In this document: positions 27,009-35,065 of the stretch, one piece after another
How the letters are laid out: each line of letters begins with the position of its first letter
Position numbering within the stretch: the first letter of the stretch is position 1
Source of the DNA: CAVPMN01 sp963706425
GTDB taxonomy: Bacteria; Actinomycetota; Acidimicrobiia; Acidimicrobiales; Acidimicrobilacustridaceae
DNA length: 64,000 bases
Direction of reading: 5' to 3'
NCBI GenBank assembly: GCA_963706425.1
Contig: CAVPMN010000020.1
Coordinates: 248,001 to 312,000 of the forward strand
Program-made: the position numbers and the translations under genes
The notes under the pieces: generated by a model
Seen by the model: only the letters and a program-made list of their open reading frames with translations
Database searches by the model: none
What the model was told of the DNA's origin: nothing

Positions 27009-27832
27009 GTCGGCGGCAGGAATCCGGCGTCGCGCAGGATCGCCTGCCCTTCATCACCGAGCACGAACGCCACGAACGCCTCGGCGACCGTGGCAGACGA
27101 CGACGCCTCGATCACCCCGATCGGATAGCTGGCCACGACGTTGTCGTCCGTGGGGATCGTGACCGCATCGACCCGTCCGGCCGCAAGGGTGGCGTCGGTG
27201 GCATAGACGATGCCCGCGACGGCGTCGCCTTCGGCCACTGCTGTGAGGGTGGCGGCCACGTTCTGGTTGCGGGTCACGCTCGACTCCGGAATGACGACAC
27301 CCGCCTGGTCGAGCGCTTCGCCGGCGTAGCGACCGCACGGAGCGTCGGCCCCGCAGAGCGAGACGATGCCCACGTCGGCCAAGTCGGCCAGCTCGGTGAT
27401 GCCCTCGGGGTTGCCGGGCTTGGTCACGATGACCAGCTCGTTGCGCGCGAACACCTCTGGCTCCCCCGCGACCAGGTCGTCGGCGGCGAGCTTGTCCATG
27501 TTCGACGTGTCGGCGGAGGCGAACACGTCGACCGGCGCACCGTCGATGATCTGCGTGGCCAGGGTCGACGACGAGTCGAAGTTGGTGGTCAGCGTCACCT
27601 CGGAGTGAGCGGCGCTGAACGCGTCGGCGATGTCGGTGAACGCGTCGCGGAGTGATGCTGCGGCCGAGATGGTGATCGACCCCTCCAGCTGGGTCGCCGG
27701 GGCGACAGAGGTCCCGACCGTCGGACCGCTGTCGTCCGTGCTGCACCCTGTGGTGAGCGCGACCACCAGCAGAGACAGGGCCAGCAACCTCAGGCCGTGG
27801 GTATCGCGGGCGGGTCGACTGCTCGATCGCAT
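27005..27832 (-). CDS. modA: Molybdate ABC transporter substrate-binding lipoprotein ModA
   Basis: 275 residues. A lipoprotein signal ends in the lipobox LTTGC with Cys30. The binding protein starts ITISAAASLRDAFTDIADAF, with the Ser residues that hydrogen-bond the oxyanion. DVFASADTSNMDKL, NELVIVTKPGNPEG and TRNQNVAATLTAVAEGDAVAGIVYATDA follow, the last being the hinge and closing lobe. It captures molybdate outside the membrane and hands it to ModBC. Its ATG overlaps the stop of the upstream regulator by one base. Confidence 0.92.
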   Translation of the reverse strand: MRSSSRPARDTHGLRLLALSLLVVALTTGCSTDDSGPTVGTSVAPATQLEGSITISAAASLRDAFTDIADAFSAAHSEVTLTTNFDSSSTLATQIIDGAPVDVFASADTSNMDKLAADDLVAGEPEVFARNELVIVTKPGNPEGITELADLADVGIVSLCGADAPCGRYAGEALDQAGVVIPESSVTRNQNVAATLTAVAEGDAVAGIVYATDATLAAGRVDAVTIPTDDNVVASYPIGVIEASSSATVAEAFVAFVLGDEGQAILRDAGFLPPT

Positions 27833-28230
27833 CAGTTGGGCACCTCGACGACGACCGTGGTGGCCTTCACCACCGCCGTGGCGAGGTCACCCGCCTCGAG
27901 CCCGAGCTCGTCGGCCGCCTCGCGAGTCATCAACGACACGAGACGATGCGCGCCCGCCTGGATCTCGACGATGGCGGTGAGCTTGTCGGTCTCGACTCGC
28001 GTCACGATGCCCGTGAGCCGGTTGCGCGCCGACTGCACGGGCAGCGTGTCGGGCTCATAGGCGTCGGCGCTCTCCGTCAGATAGCGGGCCAGCTCCTTGC
28101 CCGGCACCAGCCGGTGGCCGCCTGCGCTGCGGGTGGTGGCCAGGCGACCCTCGTCGCACCAGCGCCGCACGGTGTCGACGCTCACCCCGAGCAGCTCCGC
28201 GACCTGACCCGGGCGGTAGTCGGTGGCCAT
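27832..28230 (-). CDS. HTH-Mop molybdate-responsive regulator
   Basis: 132 residues. Residues 5-50 are a MerR/excisionase-type helix-turn-helix: RPGQVAELLGVSVDTVRRWCDEGRLATTRSAGGHRLV. Residues 66-130 are a single Mop (TOBE) domain, SARNRLTGIVTRVETDKLTAIVEIQAG to TTVVVEVPN, which binds molybdate in related proteins. It is a small one-component regulator in the place of ModE at the head of modABC. It likely represses or adjusts the operon by molybdate level. Operator sequence is not evident. The stop shares one base with the modA start. Confidence 0.85.
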   Translation of the reverse strand: MATDYRPGQVAELLGVSVDTVRRWCDEGRLATTRSAGGHRLVPGKELARYLTESADAYEPDTLPVQSARNRLTGIVTRVETDKLTAIVEIQAGAHRLVSLMTREAADELGLEAGDLATAVVKATTVVVEVPN

Positions 28231-28330
28231 CGACAGAGTCGACCACAGGAGACTCGCAGATGTCCAGCTAATGTCCCGTTGCAGCTCGCATTCACCGAGC
28301 GAAAGGGATCAGTTGACCGTATCTACCTGG

Positions 28331-28400
28331 TCAGCCGTACCAGCCGGCCAGGTCGGCGATGACGTGGGCGGTGCCCCGGTTGTTGTAGGGCTGGCAGCTC
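28331..28400 (-). pseudogene. Remnant of the C-terminus of a secreted protein
   Basis: Reading the minus strand to a stop at 28331 gives YNNRGTAHVIADLAGWYG. This resembles the repeat end of actinobacterial exported proteins that finish in VIADLAGWY-like strands. Nothing upstream in that frame looks like the rest of such a protein, and the piece directly abuts the SRPBCC stop. I consider it a leftover fragment. Confidence 0.3.
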
Positions 28401-28833
28401 ACCGCGACGGGTCGAGCGCCTGCTCGGCGGCGGCCTTGAAGCCGGCGTTCTCGGTGTCGATGGCCTGGCGGATCTTCGAGCCGACCAGTCGCTTCAGCAA
28501 GCCGCTGCCGACGCCCGACAGCTCGACCACGAGCGTGTTCAGGCAGCCCTCGTCCGTGGCCGTGAGCTGGTGCACCGCGGTCATCGTCACCGGGCCCACC
28601 TTGGTCTGCCACTCGAACACCGAGCGGGGTTCGACGCGGGTGACCGTCCAGGTCGTGGGACGCTGACGGGGCTGCACGACCCTTGCGGTGCTGCCCACCC
28701 GGATGGGTCCGTCGTCGAGCCGCTCGACGCTGGTCATGGTGGGCGTCAGCGACGGCCACCCTTCGACGTCGAGGGTCAGGTCCCACACCCGCTCGACGGG
28801 TGCGGCGATGGCGAGCTCACTTCTGATGTCCAT
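28399..28833 (-). CDS. SRPBCC (START/polyketide cyclase-like) protein
   Basis: 144 residues starting MDIRSELAIAAPVERVWDLTLDVEGWPSLTPTMTSVERL, the usual SRPBCC opening strand, helix and Trp-Pro turn. It continues with GSTARVVQPRQRPTTWTVTRVEP and ends with a long C-terminal helix from LKRLVGSKIRQAID. The helix-grip fold holds a hydrophobic ligand. No catalytic residues are certain. It is divergent from a TetR gene across a palindrome, so its expression is probably controlled by that TetR protein and a hydrophobic effector. Confidence 0.87.
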   Translation of the reverse strand: MDIRSELAIAAPVERVWDLTLDVEGWPSLTPTMTSVERLDDGPIRVGSTARVVQPRQRPTTWTVTRVEPRSVFEWQTKVGPVTMTAVHQLTATDEGCLNTLVVELSGVGSGLLKRLVGSKIRQAIDTENAGFKAAAEQALDPSR

Positions 28834-28841
28834 GCCTTGTG

Positions 28842-28857
28842 TGTACCATATGGTTCA
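28842..28857. promoter_or_regulatory. TetR-type operator
   Basis: TGTACCATATGGTTCA is an almost perfect 16-bp palindrome (one mismatch) in the 65-bp gap between the divergent SRPBCC and TetR genes. A further GGTTCA half-site follows at 28861. It is placed to control both promoters. Confidence 0.6.
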
Positions 28858-28898
28858 TTACGGTTCAACCGGAAAACGCTGCTCTAGAGGAGACCTCA

Positions 28899-29480
28899 GT
28901 GAGCGAAGCCCGCCAGGCCCTGCTCGACAAGACCATCGCCCATGTTGCGGCCCACGGCCTGAGCGACGTCAGCCTGCGCGAGCTGGCCGCATCCGTCGGC
29001 ACCAGCCACCGCATGCTCATCTACCACTTCGGCAGTCGCGAAGGACTGGTGGCCGCCATCGTCGAGTCGATCGAGGCCCAGCAGCGCGTCGCCCTCGATG
29101 CGCTGGCCGCCGAGGCGACCGACCCGCACCAACTGGTGCGCGACCAGTGGGCCCAGCTCTCCGATCCGGCGCTGCGTCCGTTCGTCGTGCTCTTCTTCGA
29201 AGTGCTGGCCCTCGCGCTGCACGAACGACCCGGCACCGAAGGGTTCGTCGATCAACTCACCGACCCGTGGATCGCGTTGGCGACGCGCATCGCCGACGAT
29301 CTCGACATGGCGACCTCGCCCGCCGAGCTGCGGCTCGGGGTGGCCGTGACCCGGGGACTGCTCGTCGATCTGCTCGCCAGTGGCGACCTCGAGGCGACCA
29401 CCGCCGCGCTCGACCGCTTCCTCGACATGTGGGACGGCGCCCGCCTCAGCGCGAGCCCTGACGCGCTCAGCGAGGCGTGA
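28899..29480 (+). CDS. TetR family regulator
   Basis: 193 residues from GTG 28899, with GAGGAG a few bases upstream. The DNA-binding helices are SLRELAASVGTSHRMLIYHFGSREGLVAAIV, the standard TetR helix-turn-helix with the YHF turn. The ligand-binding part has HQLVRDQWAQLSDPALRPFVVLFFEVLALAL, typical of TetR_C domains for hydrophobic ligands. It probably represses itself and the divergent SRPBCC gene. Its end overlaps the F420 oxidoreductase gene by 14 bp on the opposite strand. Confidence 0.9.
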   Translation: MSEARQALLDKTIAHVAAHGLSDVSLRELAASVGTSHRMLIYHFGSREGLVAAIVESIEAQQRVALDALAAEATDPHQLVRDQWAQLSDPALRPFVVLFFEVLALALHERPGTEGFVDQLTDPWIALATRIADDLDMATSPAELRLGVAVTRGLLVDLLASGDLEATTAALDRFLDMWDGARLSASPDALSEA

Positions 29481-30297
29481 GGCCGGCCAGGTCGGCGAGC
29501 AGCTCCATCGAGCGCAACCAGTCGTCGAGATTGCTGCGCCACGGCGCGGCCACCACATCGGTGACGCCGACCGCCGCGTAGTCGTCGATCTCGCGTCGGA
29601 TGGTGTCGGGATCCATCCCCTGTGGATCCCAACCGGTGCGCAACGAGATCACGAAGTCGTCGTCGGGCCGCTCGGCGCGCAGTCGTTCGACGACCGGTTG
29701 CGCTTCATCGGGCTTCAGCGAGATGAGCTGGAAGCCGTCGCCGAGCTCGACCGCCCGACGATGCGCCGCGGGCCCCGAGCCACCCACCCAGATCGGGATG
29801 TCGTGCGCAGGCTTCGGCAGCACCCGGAGGTCGTCGAACGAGGTGTAGTCGCCGTGGAAGCTGGCCGGATCGTCGCGCCACACCACCCGCCACAAGCGCA
29901 GGGCCTCGTCGGTGCGCCGACCCCGATCGGCGAAGTCGTAGCCGAGGGCGGCGAACTCGCCCTCCGACCAGCCCACGCCCACCCCCACCGTGAGCCGCCC
30001 GCCCGACAACGCGTCGAGGCTCGCCAACGAGTTGGCCAACTCGAGCGGGTTGTGCTGCGGCACGACGAGCACGCTGGTGCCGAGGCCGACCTGCTCGGTG
30101 ACCGCCGCGGCCCATGTGAGGGTGACGAGCGGATCGAAGAGATAGGGCGACGGGTAGTCCTGGGCGGCCGGCTGCACCAGATGGTCGCTCACCCAGACCG
30201 ACGAGAAGCCGAGCTGGTCGGCATGACGGGCTGCTCGCGTGATGGCCTCGGGGCTGCCGACCCGTCCGTACTGAGGGAGATGGATGCCGACGCGCAT
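29467..30297 (-). CDS. LLM-class F420-dependent oxidoreductase
   Basis: 276 residues from MRVGIHLPQYG at 30297; two earlier in-frame Met codons are less likely. Family blocks: ITRAARHADQLGFSSVWVSDHL, VLVVPQHNPLELANSLASLD, SGGRLTVGVGVGWSEGEFAALG and DIPIWVGGSGPAAHRRAVEL. These match luciferase-like barrels that use F420 rather than FMN, as is usual in actinobacteria. The substrate is unknown. It is convergent with TetR and divergent from the DUF4126 gene. Confidence 0.87.
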   Translation of the reverse strand: MRVGIHLPQYGRVGSPEAITRAARHADQLGFSSVWVSDHLVQPAAQDYPSPYLFDPLVTLTWAAAVTEQVGLGTSVLVVPQHNPLELANSLASLDALSGGRLTVGVGVGWSEGEFAALGYDFADRGRRTDEALRLWRVVWRDDPASFHGDYTSFDDLRVLPKPAHDIPIWVGGSGPAAHRRAVELGDGFQLISLKPDEAQPVVERLRAERPDDDFVISLRTGWDPQGMDPDTIRREIDDYAAVGVTDVVAAPWRSNLDDWLRSMELLADLAGLTPR

Positions 30298-30343
30298 GGC
30301 GTGCATCATCGCTCATCAGAAGGTACGGCGCGACACTTCGCCG

Positions 30344-30922
30344 ATGGACCTGGGGACGGCGCTGGCCAGCGCGTGGTCGGCCGGCATCTCGATGTATGGC
30401 GTGGCCGCGTTGCTCGGCATCGCCGGTCGGCTGGAGTGGACCGACACCCCCGCGTGGCTGCAGGAGCCCTGGGTGATCGCCATCGCGCTGGGCCTGTTCG
30501 TCGTGGAGCTCATCGTCGACAAGATCGCGTGGCTCGACAGCGGCTGGGATGCGGTGCACACCTTCCTGCGACCGTTCGCCGGCGCGGTGCTGCTCGGCGG
30601 CAGCGAGGGCACCGACCGCGAGGTGCTGGCGGCGGTGAGCGGCGGCACCCTGGCGTTCTCGGCGCACGCCGCCAAGGCGTCGGTGCGCGCCTTGGTGAAC
30701 ACCTCACCCGAACCGGTGTCGAACGTGGTGGTGAGCCTGGTCGAGGACGGGTTCGTCGCCGCGCTCATGGCCCTGGCCATCGCCTATCCCGTCGCCGCCG
30801 GCATCGTCACCTTCGTGCTCTTCGTGGCCTCGGCCGTCGTCACGTTCGTGCTCTACCGGGCCGCCCGAACGGCGCTCACCAGGCTCCGGGCCCGTCGCCG
30901 CGGCCAGCCTCCCGACCCCTGA
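30344..30922 (+). CDS. DUF4126 family membrane protein
   Basis: 192 residues from ATG 30344. The N-terminal ASAWSAGISMYGVAALLGIAGRL and the block VVELIVDKIAWLDSGWDAVHTFLRPFAGAVL are characteristic of DUF4126. Several membrane helices follow, ending FVLFVASAVVTFVLYRAART and a basic tail. The family has no known activity. The frame is intact. It lies upstream of the small Cys-rich gene with 55 bp between, so it may or may not be part of that metal-linked group. Confidence 0.87.
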   Translation: MDLGTALASAWSAGISMYGVAALLGIAGRLEWTDTPAWLQEPWVIAIALGLFVVELIVDKIAWLDSGWDAVHTFLRPFAGAVLLGGSEGTDREVLAAVSGGTLAFSAHAAKASVRALVNTSPEPVSNVVVSLVEDGFVAALMALAIAYPVAAGIVTFVLFVASAVVTFVLYRAARTALTRLRARRRGQPPDP

Positions 30923-30963
30923 CGCACTGTTCGCGCCCTCCGTCGTGAAACCGCTGCGACCTG

Positions 30964-30979
30964 ATACCCTGGGGGGTAT
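30964..30979. promoter_or_regulatory. CsoR-type metal-repressor operator overlapping -10 and start codon
   Basis: ATACCCTGGGGGGTAT is a perfect ATACCC-N4-GGGTAT inverted repeat, the pattern known for CsoR/RcnR/FrmR repressors. It covers a likely -10 element (TACCCT) and the first bases of the Cys-rich protein ATG, which points to a leaderless or very short-leader transcript. No csoR gene is in the window. Confidence 0.6.
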
Positions 30980-31160
30980 GTGTAGACGAGTGAGTTGCCG
31001 AACCTGTGGCCGTCCGACCTACGCCGGATGTGGCCGCCACGTCGAGCAGGTGCTCGGCGACGTCCGACCCAGCGACCGCTGCCGATGTGCAGAAGCTCCC
31101 CGGGCGGCGCGCAAGAGCCGCACCCGGCGCTTTTTCTCCCGGTCCGCAGAACGAAAGTGA
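30978..31160 (+). CDS. Small Cys-rich probable metal-binding protein
   Basis: 60 residues from ATG 30978: MCRRVSCRTCGRPTYAGCGR, then HVEQVLGDVRPSDRCRC and a basic tail. The CxxxxCxxCG...GCG...CRC pattern with six cysteines is a small widespread zinc-ribbon-like family with no accepted name. The CsoR-type operator over its start suggests response to copper, mercury or another thiophilic metal. DUF302 and a MerE-like protein follow on the same strand within a few bases. A longer GTG start at 30945 would break the family N-terminus and is rejected. Confidence 0.75.
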   Translation: MCRRVSCRTCGRPTYAGCGRHVEQVLGDVRPSDRCRCAEAPRAARKSRTRRFFSRSAERK

Positions 31161-31167
31161 TCCGCTG

Positions 31168-31549
31168 ATGCATGCCATCGAGACCACGGTGTCCCTCCCC
31201 CTCGACCAGGCCGAAGCCGCGGTGCGCGCCACGCTCGCCGACAACGGGTTCGGCGTGCTCACCGAGATCGACGTGGCCGCCACCCTCCAAGCCAAGCTCG
31301 GCATCGATCGGCCACCACTCAAGATCCTCGGCGCGTGCAACCCCGGCTTCGCCCATCAGGCGCTCCAGCTCGATCCCTCGGCCGCCCTCGTGTTGCCGTG
31401 CAACGTGGTGCTCGAGCCGACGGGCGACGGGGGCACCCGCATCGAGCGCGGTCGACCCCCGTGAGCTGATGAGCGACCCGGCGTTCACCGAGATCGCCGA
31501 AGCCGCCGCCGACAAGCTCACCGCCGCGCTCGATGCGGTCGGCCGCTGA
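31168..31549 (+). CDS. DUF302 family protein (frame break)
   Basis: About 127 residues from ATG 31168. The sequence MHAIETTVSLPLDQAEAAVRATLADNGFGVLTEIDV, the block PLKILGACNPGFAHQALQLD and LVLPCNVVLEP identify DUF302. An extra base near 31444 breaks the frame; the correct end is AVDPRELMSDPAFTEIAEAAADKLTAALDAVGR. The fold is a small alpha/beta dimer and the GACNP cysteine and the LPCN cysteine are conserved. DUF302 proteins commonly accompany copper and mercury genes. It starts seven bases after the Cys-rich gene and lies seven before the MerE-like gene. Confidence 0.83.
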
Positions 31550-31555
31550 GCCACC

Positions 31556-31894
31556 ATGGCAACGATGCCCCCGCCCGTCGACGACGCGGAGGACGCCCAC
31601 CCGCTGGTAGCGCCGGAGCCAGGAGCTCCTCTCCCTCTGGGCCCGGCCCTCGAACGCCGCGGCCGGATGTGGCTGCTGTGGTCGTTCCTGTTGTGCCCCT
31701 GCCACCTGCCACTCACGCTCGGCGTGCTCACCGCCGTGTTGGCGGGTACGTCACTCGGTGCGCTGCTGCGTGATCACATCTGGGTCGCCGGCACGCTGAT
31801 CACCGCCACCTGGGTGGCCGGCACCGCGTATGGCTTCCATCTCATCAGGCGAGCCGACAAGTCACGCGGCGCCTGCCCGCTGCCGACCCGCTGA
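31556..31894 (+). CDS. MerE-like small heavy-metal transport protein
   Basis: 112 residues. A Pro-rich N-terminus is followed by two membrane helices: LWSFLLCPCHLPLTLGVLTAVLAGTSLGALL and WVAGTLITATWVAGTAYGFHLI. The CPC pair at residues 47 and 49 in the first helix, with HLPL and the LAGTSLGALLRDHIW stretch, matches MerE, which moves Hg(II) or methylmercury. The N-terminal extension is longer than in classical MerE. It is the third gene of the probable metal-responsive group. No merA or merP gene is in view. Confidence 0.7.
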   Translation: MATMPPPVDDAEDAHPLVAPEPGAPLPLGPALERRGRMWLLWSFLLCPCHLPLTLGVLTAVLAGTSLGALLRDHIWVAGTLITATWVAGTAYGFHLIRRADKSRGACPLPTR

Positions 31895-31918
31895 TCGTCC
31901 GGCGCTGCGGATCGCCCC

Positions 31919-32716
31919 TCAGAGCGGCGCGCCGCGGCTCTCGAAGCCGCCGGCCTCGATGCTGCGCCGCGATCTGCCGCAGCCAGAGCAAGCCCGAACC
32001 CCAGCCACGCCAGACCCACCGCTATCCATCGCAGGGGTTGAGCCGGGCCCACCGCAAACGCTCCGGCGACGGGAAAGACGACGACGAACGCGGAACGCGA
32101 CGCACGGCACCACGAACCCGTCGGCCACGAAGGTGCTCGACGCCGGGTTCAGCGAGACAGCCGCTCGATGACACCGAGCCGCGGGGTTGACCATCGAGGT
32201 CGTCGCCGTTCGCTGCACGACCGGCTGGTCGCCTCCGTAGACCACTCGTCCAGACCGACGATCGACGTTCCGGTGGTGCGATGCCCACACCACGGCCAGG
32301 CTCGCCGCCGTGCACCAGACGATGCCCACGACCGAAAGCGTGGTGTCCCACACCGCCCAGATGGCGATGGCCAGAGCGACCGACGCGACCACCGCCAACA
32401 GCCCGACCGTTAGCAGCACCCGATGCGGTGCCGGGCGGGCGACCAGCAGCGGATGTAGGTCGGCGGCCGACGAGAGCGGAGCATCGGATCGAGCCACCGT
32501 GTCCGCACCACACAAGGGGCACGAGCCGGCGGCGCGGAAGTAGGCCCGGCACACCGGACACACGTAGGCGTGATCGCTCAGAGGTGGGTTCACCGCCACG
32601 CCTTCACGGTGCCATCGCCCCCTCGACGAGGCAACCGACTTGGCCACTCGGCGCACTCGACGATCAGCGCACCGCCAGACCGACCGCAAGGCGCGAGCGT
32701 AGGTGAAGCGACTCAC
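31919..32716 (-). CDS. Zinc-ribbon membrane protein (probable frame breaks)
   Basis: About 265 codons from GTG 32716, which overlaps the stop of the upstream quinone reductase. After a basic N-terminus there is a rubredoxin-like ribbon YVCPVCRAYFRAAGSCPLCGA (four Cys). Two membrane helices follow (VLLTVGLLAVVASVALAIAIWAVW and VVGIVWCTAASLAVVWA). Further on, the best hydrophobic continuation (VVVFPVAGAFAVG, LRWIAVGLAWLGFGLALAAAD) lies in another frame from about 32090. The final SIEAGGFESRGAPL returns to the first, so two indels are likely. No family is recognised. Confidence 0.5.
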   Translation of the reverse strand: MSRFTYARALRSVWRCADRRVRRVAKSVASSRGRWHREGVAVNPPLSDHAYVCPVCRAYFRAAGSCPLCGADTVARSDAPLSSAADLHPLLVARPAPHRVLLTVGLLAVVASVALAIAIWAVWDTTLSVVGIVWCTAASLAVVWASHHRNVDRRSGRVVYGGDQPVVQRTATTSMVNPAARCHRAAVSLNPASSTFVADGFVVPCVAFRVRRRLSRRRSVCGGPGSTPAMDSGGSGVAGVRACSGCGRSRRSIEAGGFESRGAPL

Positions 32717-33754
32717 CCGCTCCCGGCGATGTCGACGACGGTGCGTCCCACCGACCGTCGCTGCTCGTGGTCATCGAGCGCGGCGCCTGCCTCGGCCATG
32801 GTGACGACCCTTCCGACGTGCGGACGCACGGCGCCCTGGTCGATCAGGCAAAGCAGATCCTCGTGCACGGCGTCGCCCTGCTCACGGCCGAAGGGGTTGA
32901 AGCCGAAACGTCGCATCCCGGGATCGACATCGTCAACCCATGCTCCGAGCACGCCGACGATGGAGAAGTTGCCGATGCTCGCCATCCGCAGCGGCCGACC
33001 GGCCATGCCGTTCTCGTCGTCGTCGGTGAAACCGACCGGCAGGTAGCGACCGTCGCGGGCGACACACTGCCACGAGGGAGCCACGAACGAACCGCCGGCC
33101 AGATCGCAGACGACGTCGGCGCCGACATCGTCGGTGACGCCGAGCACCGCCTCGACGAAGTCATCGCTCGTGTGGTCGATCACCAGCTCGGCACCGAGCG
33201 CCCTACAGAGCTGAGCCTTGGCGGCGCTGCTGACCGTGGCGAGCACACGCGCGCCTGCCGACACGCCCAGCTGGATCGCAGCCGTGCCCAGACCGCTGGC
33301 CCCGGAATGAACGAGCAACGTCTCGCCTGCCGTGAGCCGGGCTCGATGGAACAACGCGAGATGGGTGGTGTGGAACGGGAGGAGGAACGCCGCCGCTTCG
33401 ACGTCGTCGAGTGATGGCGGCGCGACGAAGACACCCGCACTGGGGGCCACGGTGAAGTCGGCGATGCCGCCGAGCGCGTCCTTCGACACACCCACGACGC
33501 GTTGGCCTACCCAATGCTCGGCGCCCGCCCCCGCTGAGCGGACCACGCCGCACACGTCCATGCCGAGGGTGAAGGGCGGGTCCTTGCTGACCGAGACGAG
33601 CTTGCCGCGGCAGCGGGCGATGTCGTTGAAGTTCGAGCGCGGCCGCACCCACCTCGATGAGCACCTCTCCAGGCTCTGGCACGGGCTCGTCGACCTCGTT
33701 GACCGCCAACACCTCGATCGGATCACCGTGGCGGGTCACTTGCAGCGCGCGCAT
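32713..33754 (-). CDS. Zinc-binding dehydrogenase-like NADPH:quinone reductase (frame break)
   Basis: About 347 residues from ATG 33754 (MRALQVTRHGDPIEVLAVNEVDEPVPEPGEVLIEV). A base gained near 33635 moves the frame to NFNDIARCRGKLVSV. The remaining sequence is a quinone-reductase-type MDR: GMDVCGVVRSAG, GETLLVHSGASGLGTAAIQLG (Rossmann motif), then VVDYTS-like VIDHTSDDF and a C-terminal dimer strand. There is no structural zinc loop, as expected of the quinone oxidoreductase branch. It probably reduces an enone or quinone. It is divergent from the sulfotransferase gene. Confidence 0.83.
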
Positions 33755-33823
33755 CGCATCTCCTCGTCCCCGGTACTGTCTCGGCCGGCAGAACGATAGG
33801 ACGTCCACCATCCTCGAGGAGCC

Positions 33824-35014
33824 ATGTCACTTCCGATCGACGGTTCAGCGGCCACCCGCGATCAGTTCGTCGAGGCCGCCATCACGGCGACAGGCCTGGA
33901 CGACTTCGGAGCACCGACCTGGCAGGAGGGTCTCGACCGCCTCCTCGAGTCGTTGGCGGCCACAGCCCAACTCAACGAGATCGGGGTGGGGGTGGCGGGC
34001 GACGGTGTCGTCAACGACCTGTCGAGCCGACTGCGCATCGAAGACTGGCGCAAGACCCACCCTGCGGTCGCCGACGAGCAGGTCGTCCGACCGATCATCA
34101 TCGTCGGCCAACCCCGCACCGGCACCACGATCCTGCACGATCTGATGGCGCAGGATCCCGCCAACCGGGCCCCGCTCAGCTGGGAGCTCGAGCGACCCGT
34201 GCCGGCGCCCCGCACCGAGACCTACGAAACCGACCCGCGCATCGCCGAAGCCCAGGCCGGGTTCGACCTGGTCGAATCGATCATCCCTGGCTTCACGGCC
34301 TTCCACGAGCTCGGTGCGCAGCTCGCTCAGGAAGACGTGCGCATCTTCAACAGCGACTTCCGCTCGATGCAGTTCTCGTTGCAGTTCGAGGTTCCCGCCT
34401 ACAACCACTGGCTACTGCACGAGACCGACATGGCGCCCACCTACCGGTGGCATCGGCGATTCCTCCAGCACCTCCAGTCGGAGCACATGGCCGAGCGTTG
34501 GCTGCTGAAGTCCCCTGCCCACCTGTGGTGCCTGCCCGCCATGCTGGCGGAATACCCCGACGCGATCGTGGTGCAGAACCATCGCGACCCGTTGAAGGTC
34601 ATCGCGTCGATCAGCGCGCTCGGAGCCAGCCTTCGCGAGATGACCACCGACTCGTTCGACGTGCGCACGCTCGCCGCGCAGTACGGCGACGACATCATGG
34701 TCGCACTCGATCGATCGCTCGACGCTCGTCGCCGGGGTCTCTTCGCGCCCGAGCAGGTGGTCGATGTCCGCTACCAGGACCTGCGCGTCGATCCCGTCGC
34801 CACCATCGCGCGGATCTACGACGAGGTCGGCCTCGACCTGAGCGCGGAGGCCGAGGCACGCATGCGGGCGTTCCTCGCCGCGCATCCCGGCGACCCCGGC
34901 GGCAGCCTCAAGCGCTACTCGTTCACCGATACCGGCCTCGACGAATCCGCCCTGCGCGAGCGGGCCCGTGCCTATCAGGACTACTTCGACGTCGAATCCG
35001 AAGAGATCGCCTGA
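33824..35014 (+). CDS. PAPS-dependent sulfotransferase family protein
   Basis: 396 residues from ATG 33824. The 5'-phosphosulfate-binding loop is IIVGQPRTGTTILHDLMAQDPANRAPLSWE. The 3'-phosphate region is LKSPAHLWCLPAMLAEYPDAIVVQNHRDPLKVIASISAL. The C-terminal block VVDVRYQDLRVDPVATIARIYDEVGLDL is also typical of the Sulfotransfer_3 branch expanded in actinobacteria. Substrates in this group are usually hydrophobic alcohols, lipids or steroids, and none is shown here. A second member lies at 45422-46675. A 15-bp-stem hairpin follows the gene. Confidence 0.87.
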   Translation: MSLPIDGSAATRDQFVEAAITATGLDDFGAPTWQEGLDRLLESLAATAQLNEIGVGVAGDGVVNDLSSRLRIEDWRKTHPAVADEQVVRPIIIVGQPRTGTTILHDLMAQDPANRAPLSWELERPVPAPRTETYETDPRIAEAQAGFDLVESIIPGFTAFHELGAQLAQEDVRIFNSDFRSMQFSLQFEVPAYNHWLLHETDMAPTYRWHRRFLQHLQSEHMAERWLLKSPAHLWCLPAMLAEYPDAIVVQNHRDPLKVIASISALGASLREMTTDSFDVRTLAAQYGDDIMVALDRSLDARRRGLFAPEQVVDVRYQDLRVDPVATIARIYDEVGLDLSAEAEARMRAFLAAHPGDPGGSLKRYSFTDTGLDESALRERARAYQDYFDVESEEIA

Positions 35015-35055
35015 TCCACGCTCGGGTCCAGCGCGTGGCTCCCGAGCGTGGATCA
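35012..35055. terminator. Hairpin between convergent genes
   Basis: TGATCCACGCTCGGG at 35012-35026 pairs perfectly with 35041-35055 around a 14-base loop. The left arm includes the sulfotransferase stop codon, and the right arm ends 10 bases before the secreted protein's stop, so both transcripts can end here. Confidence 0.75.
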
Positions 35056-35065
35056 GACCGCGGAT

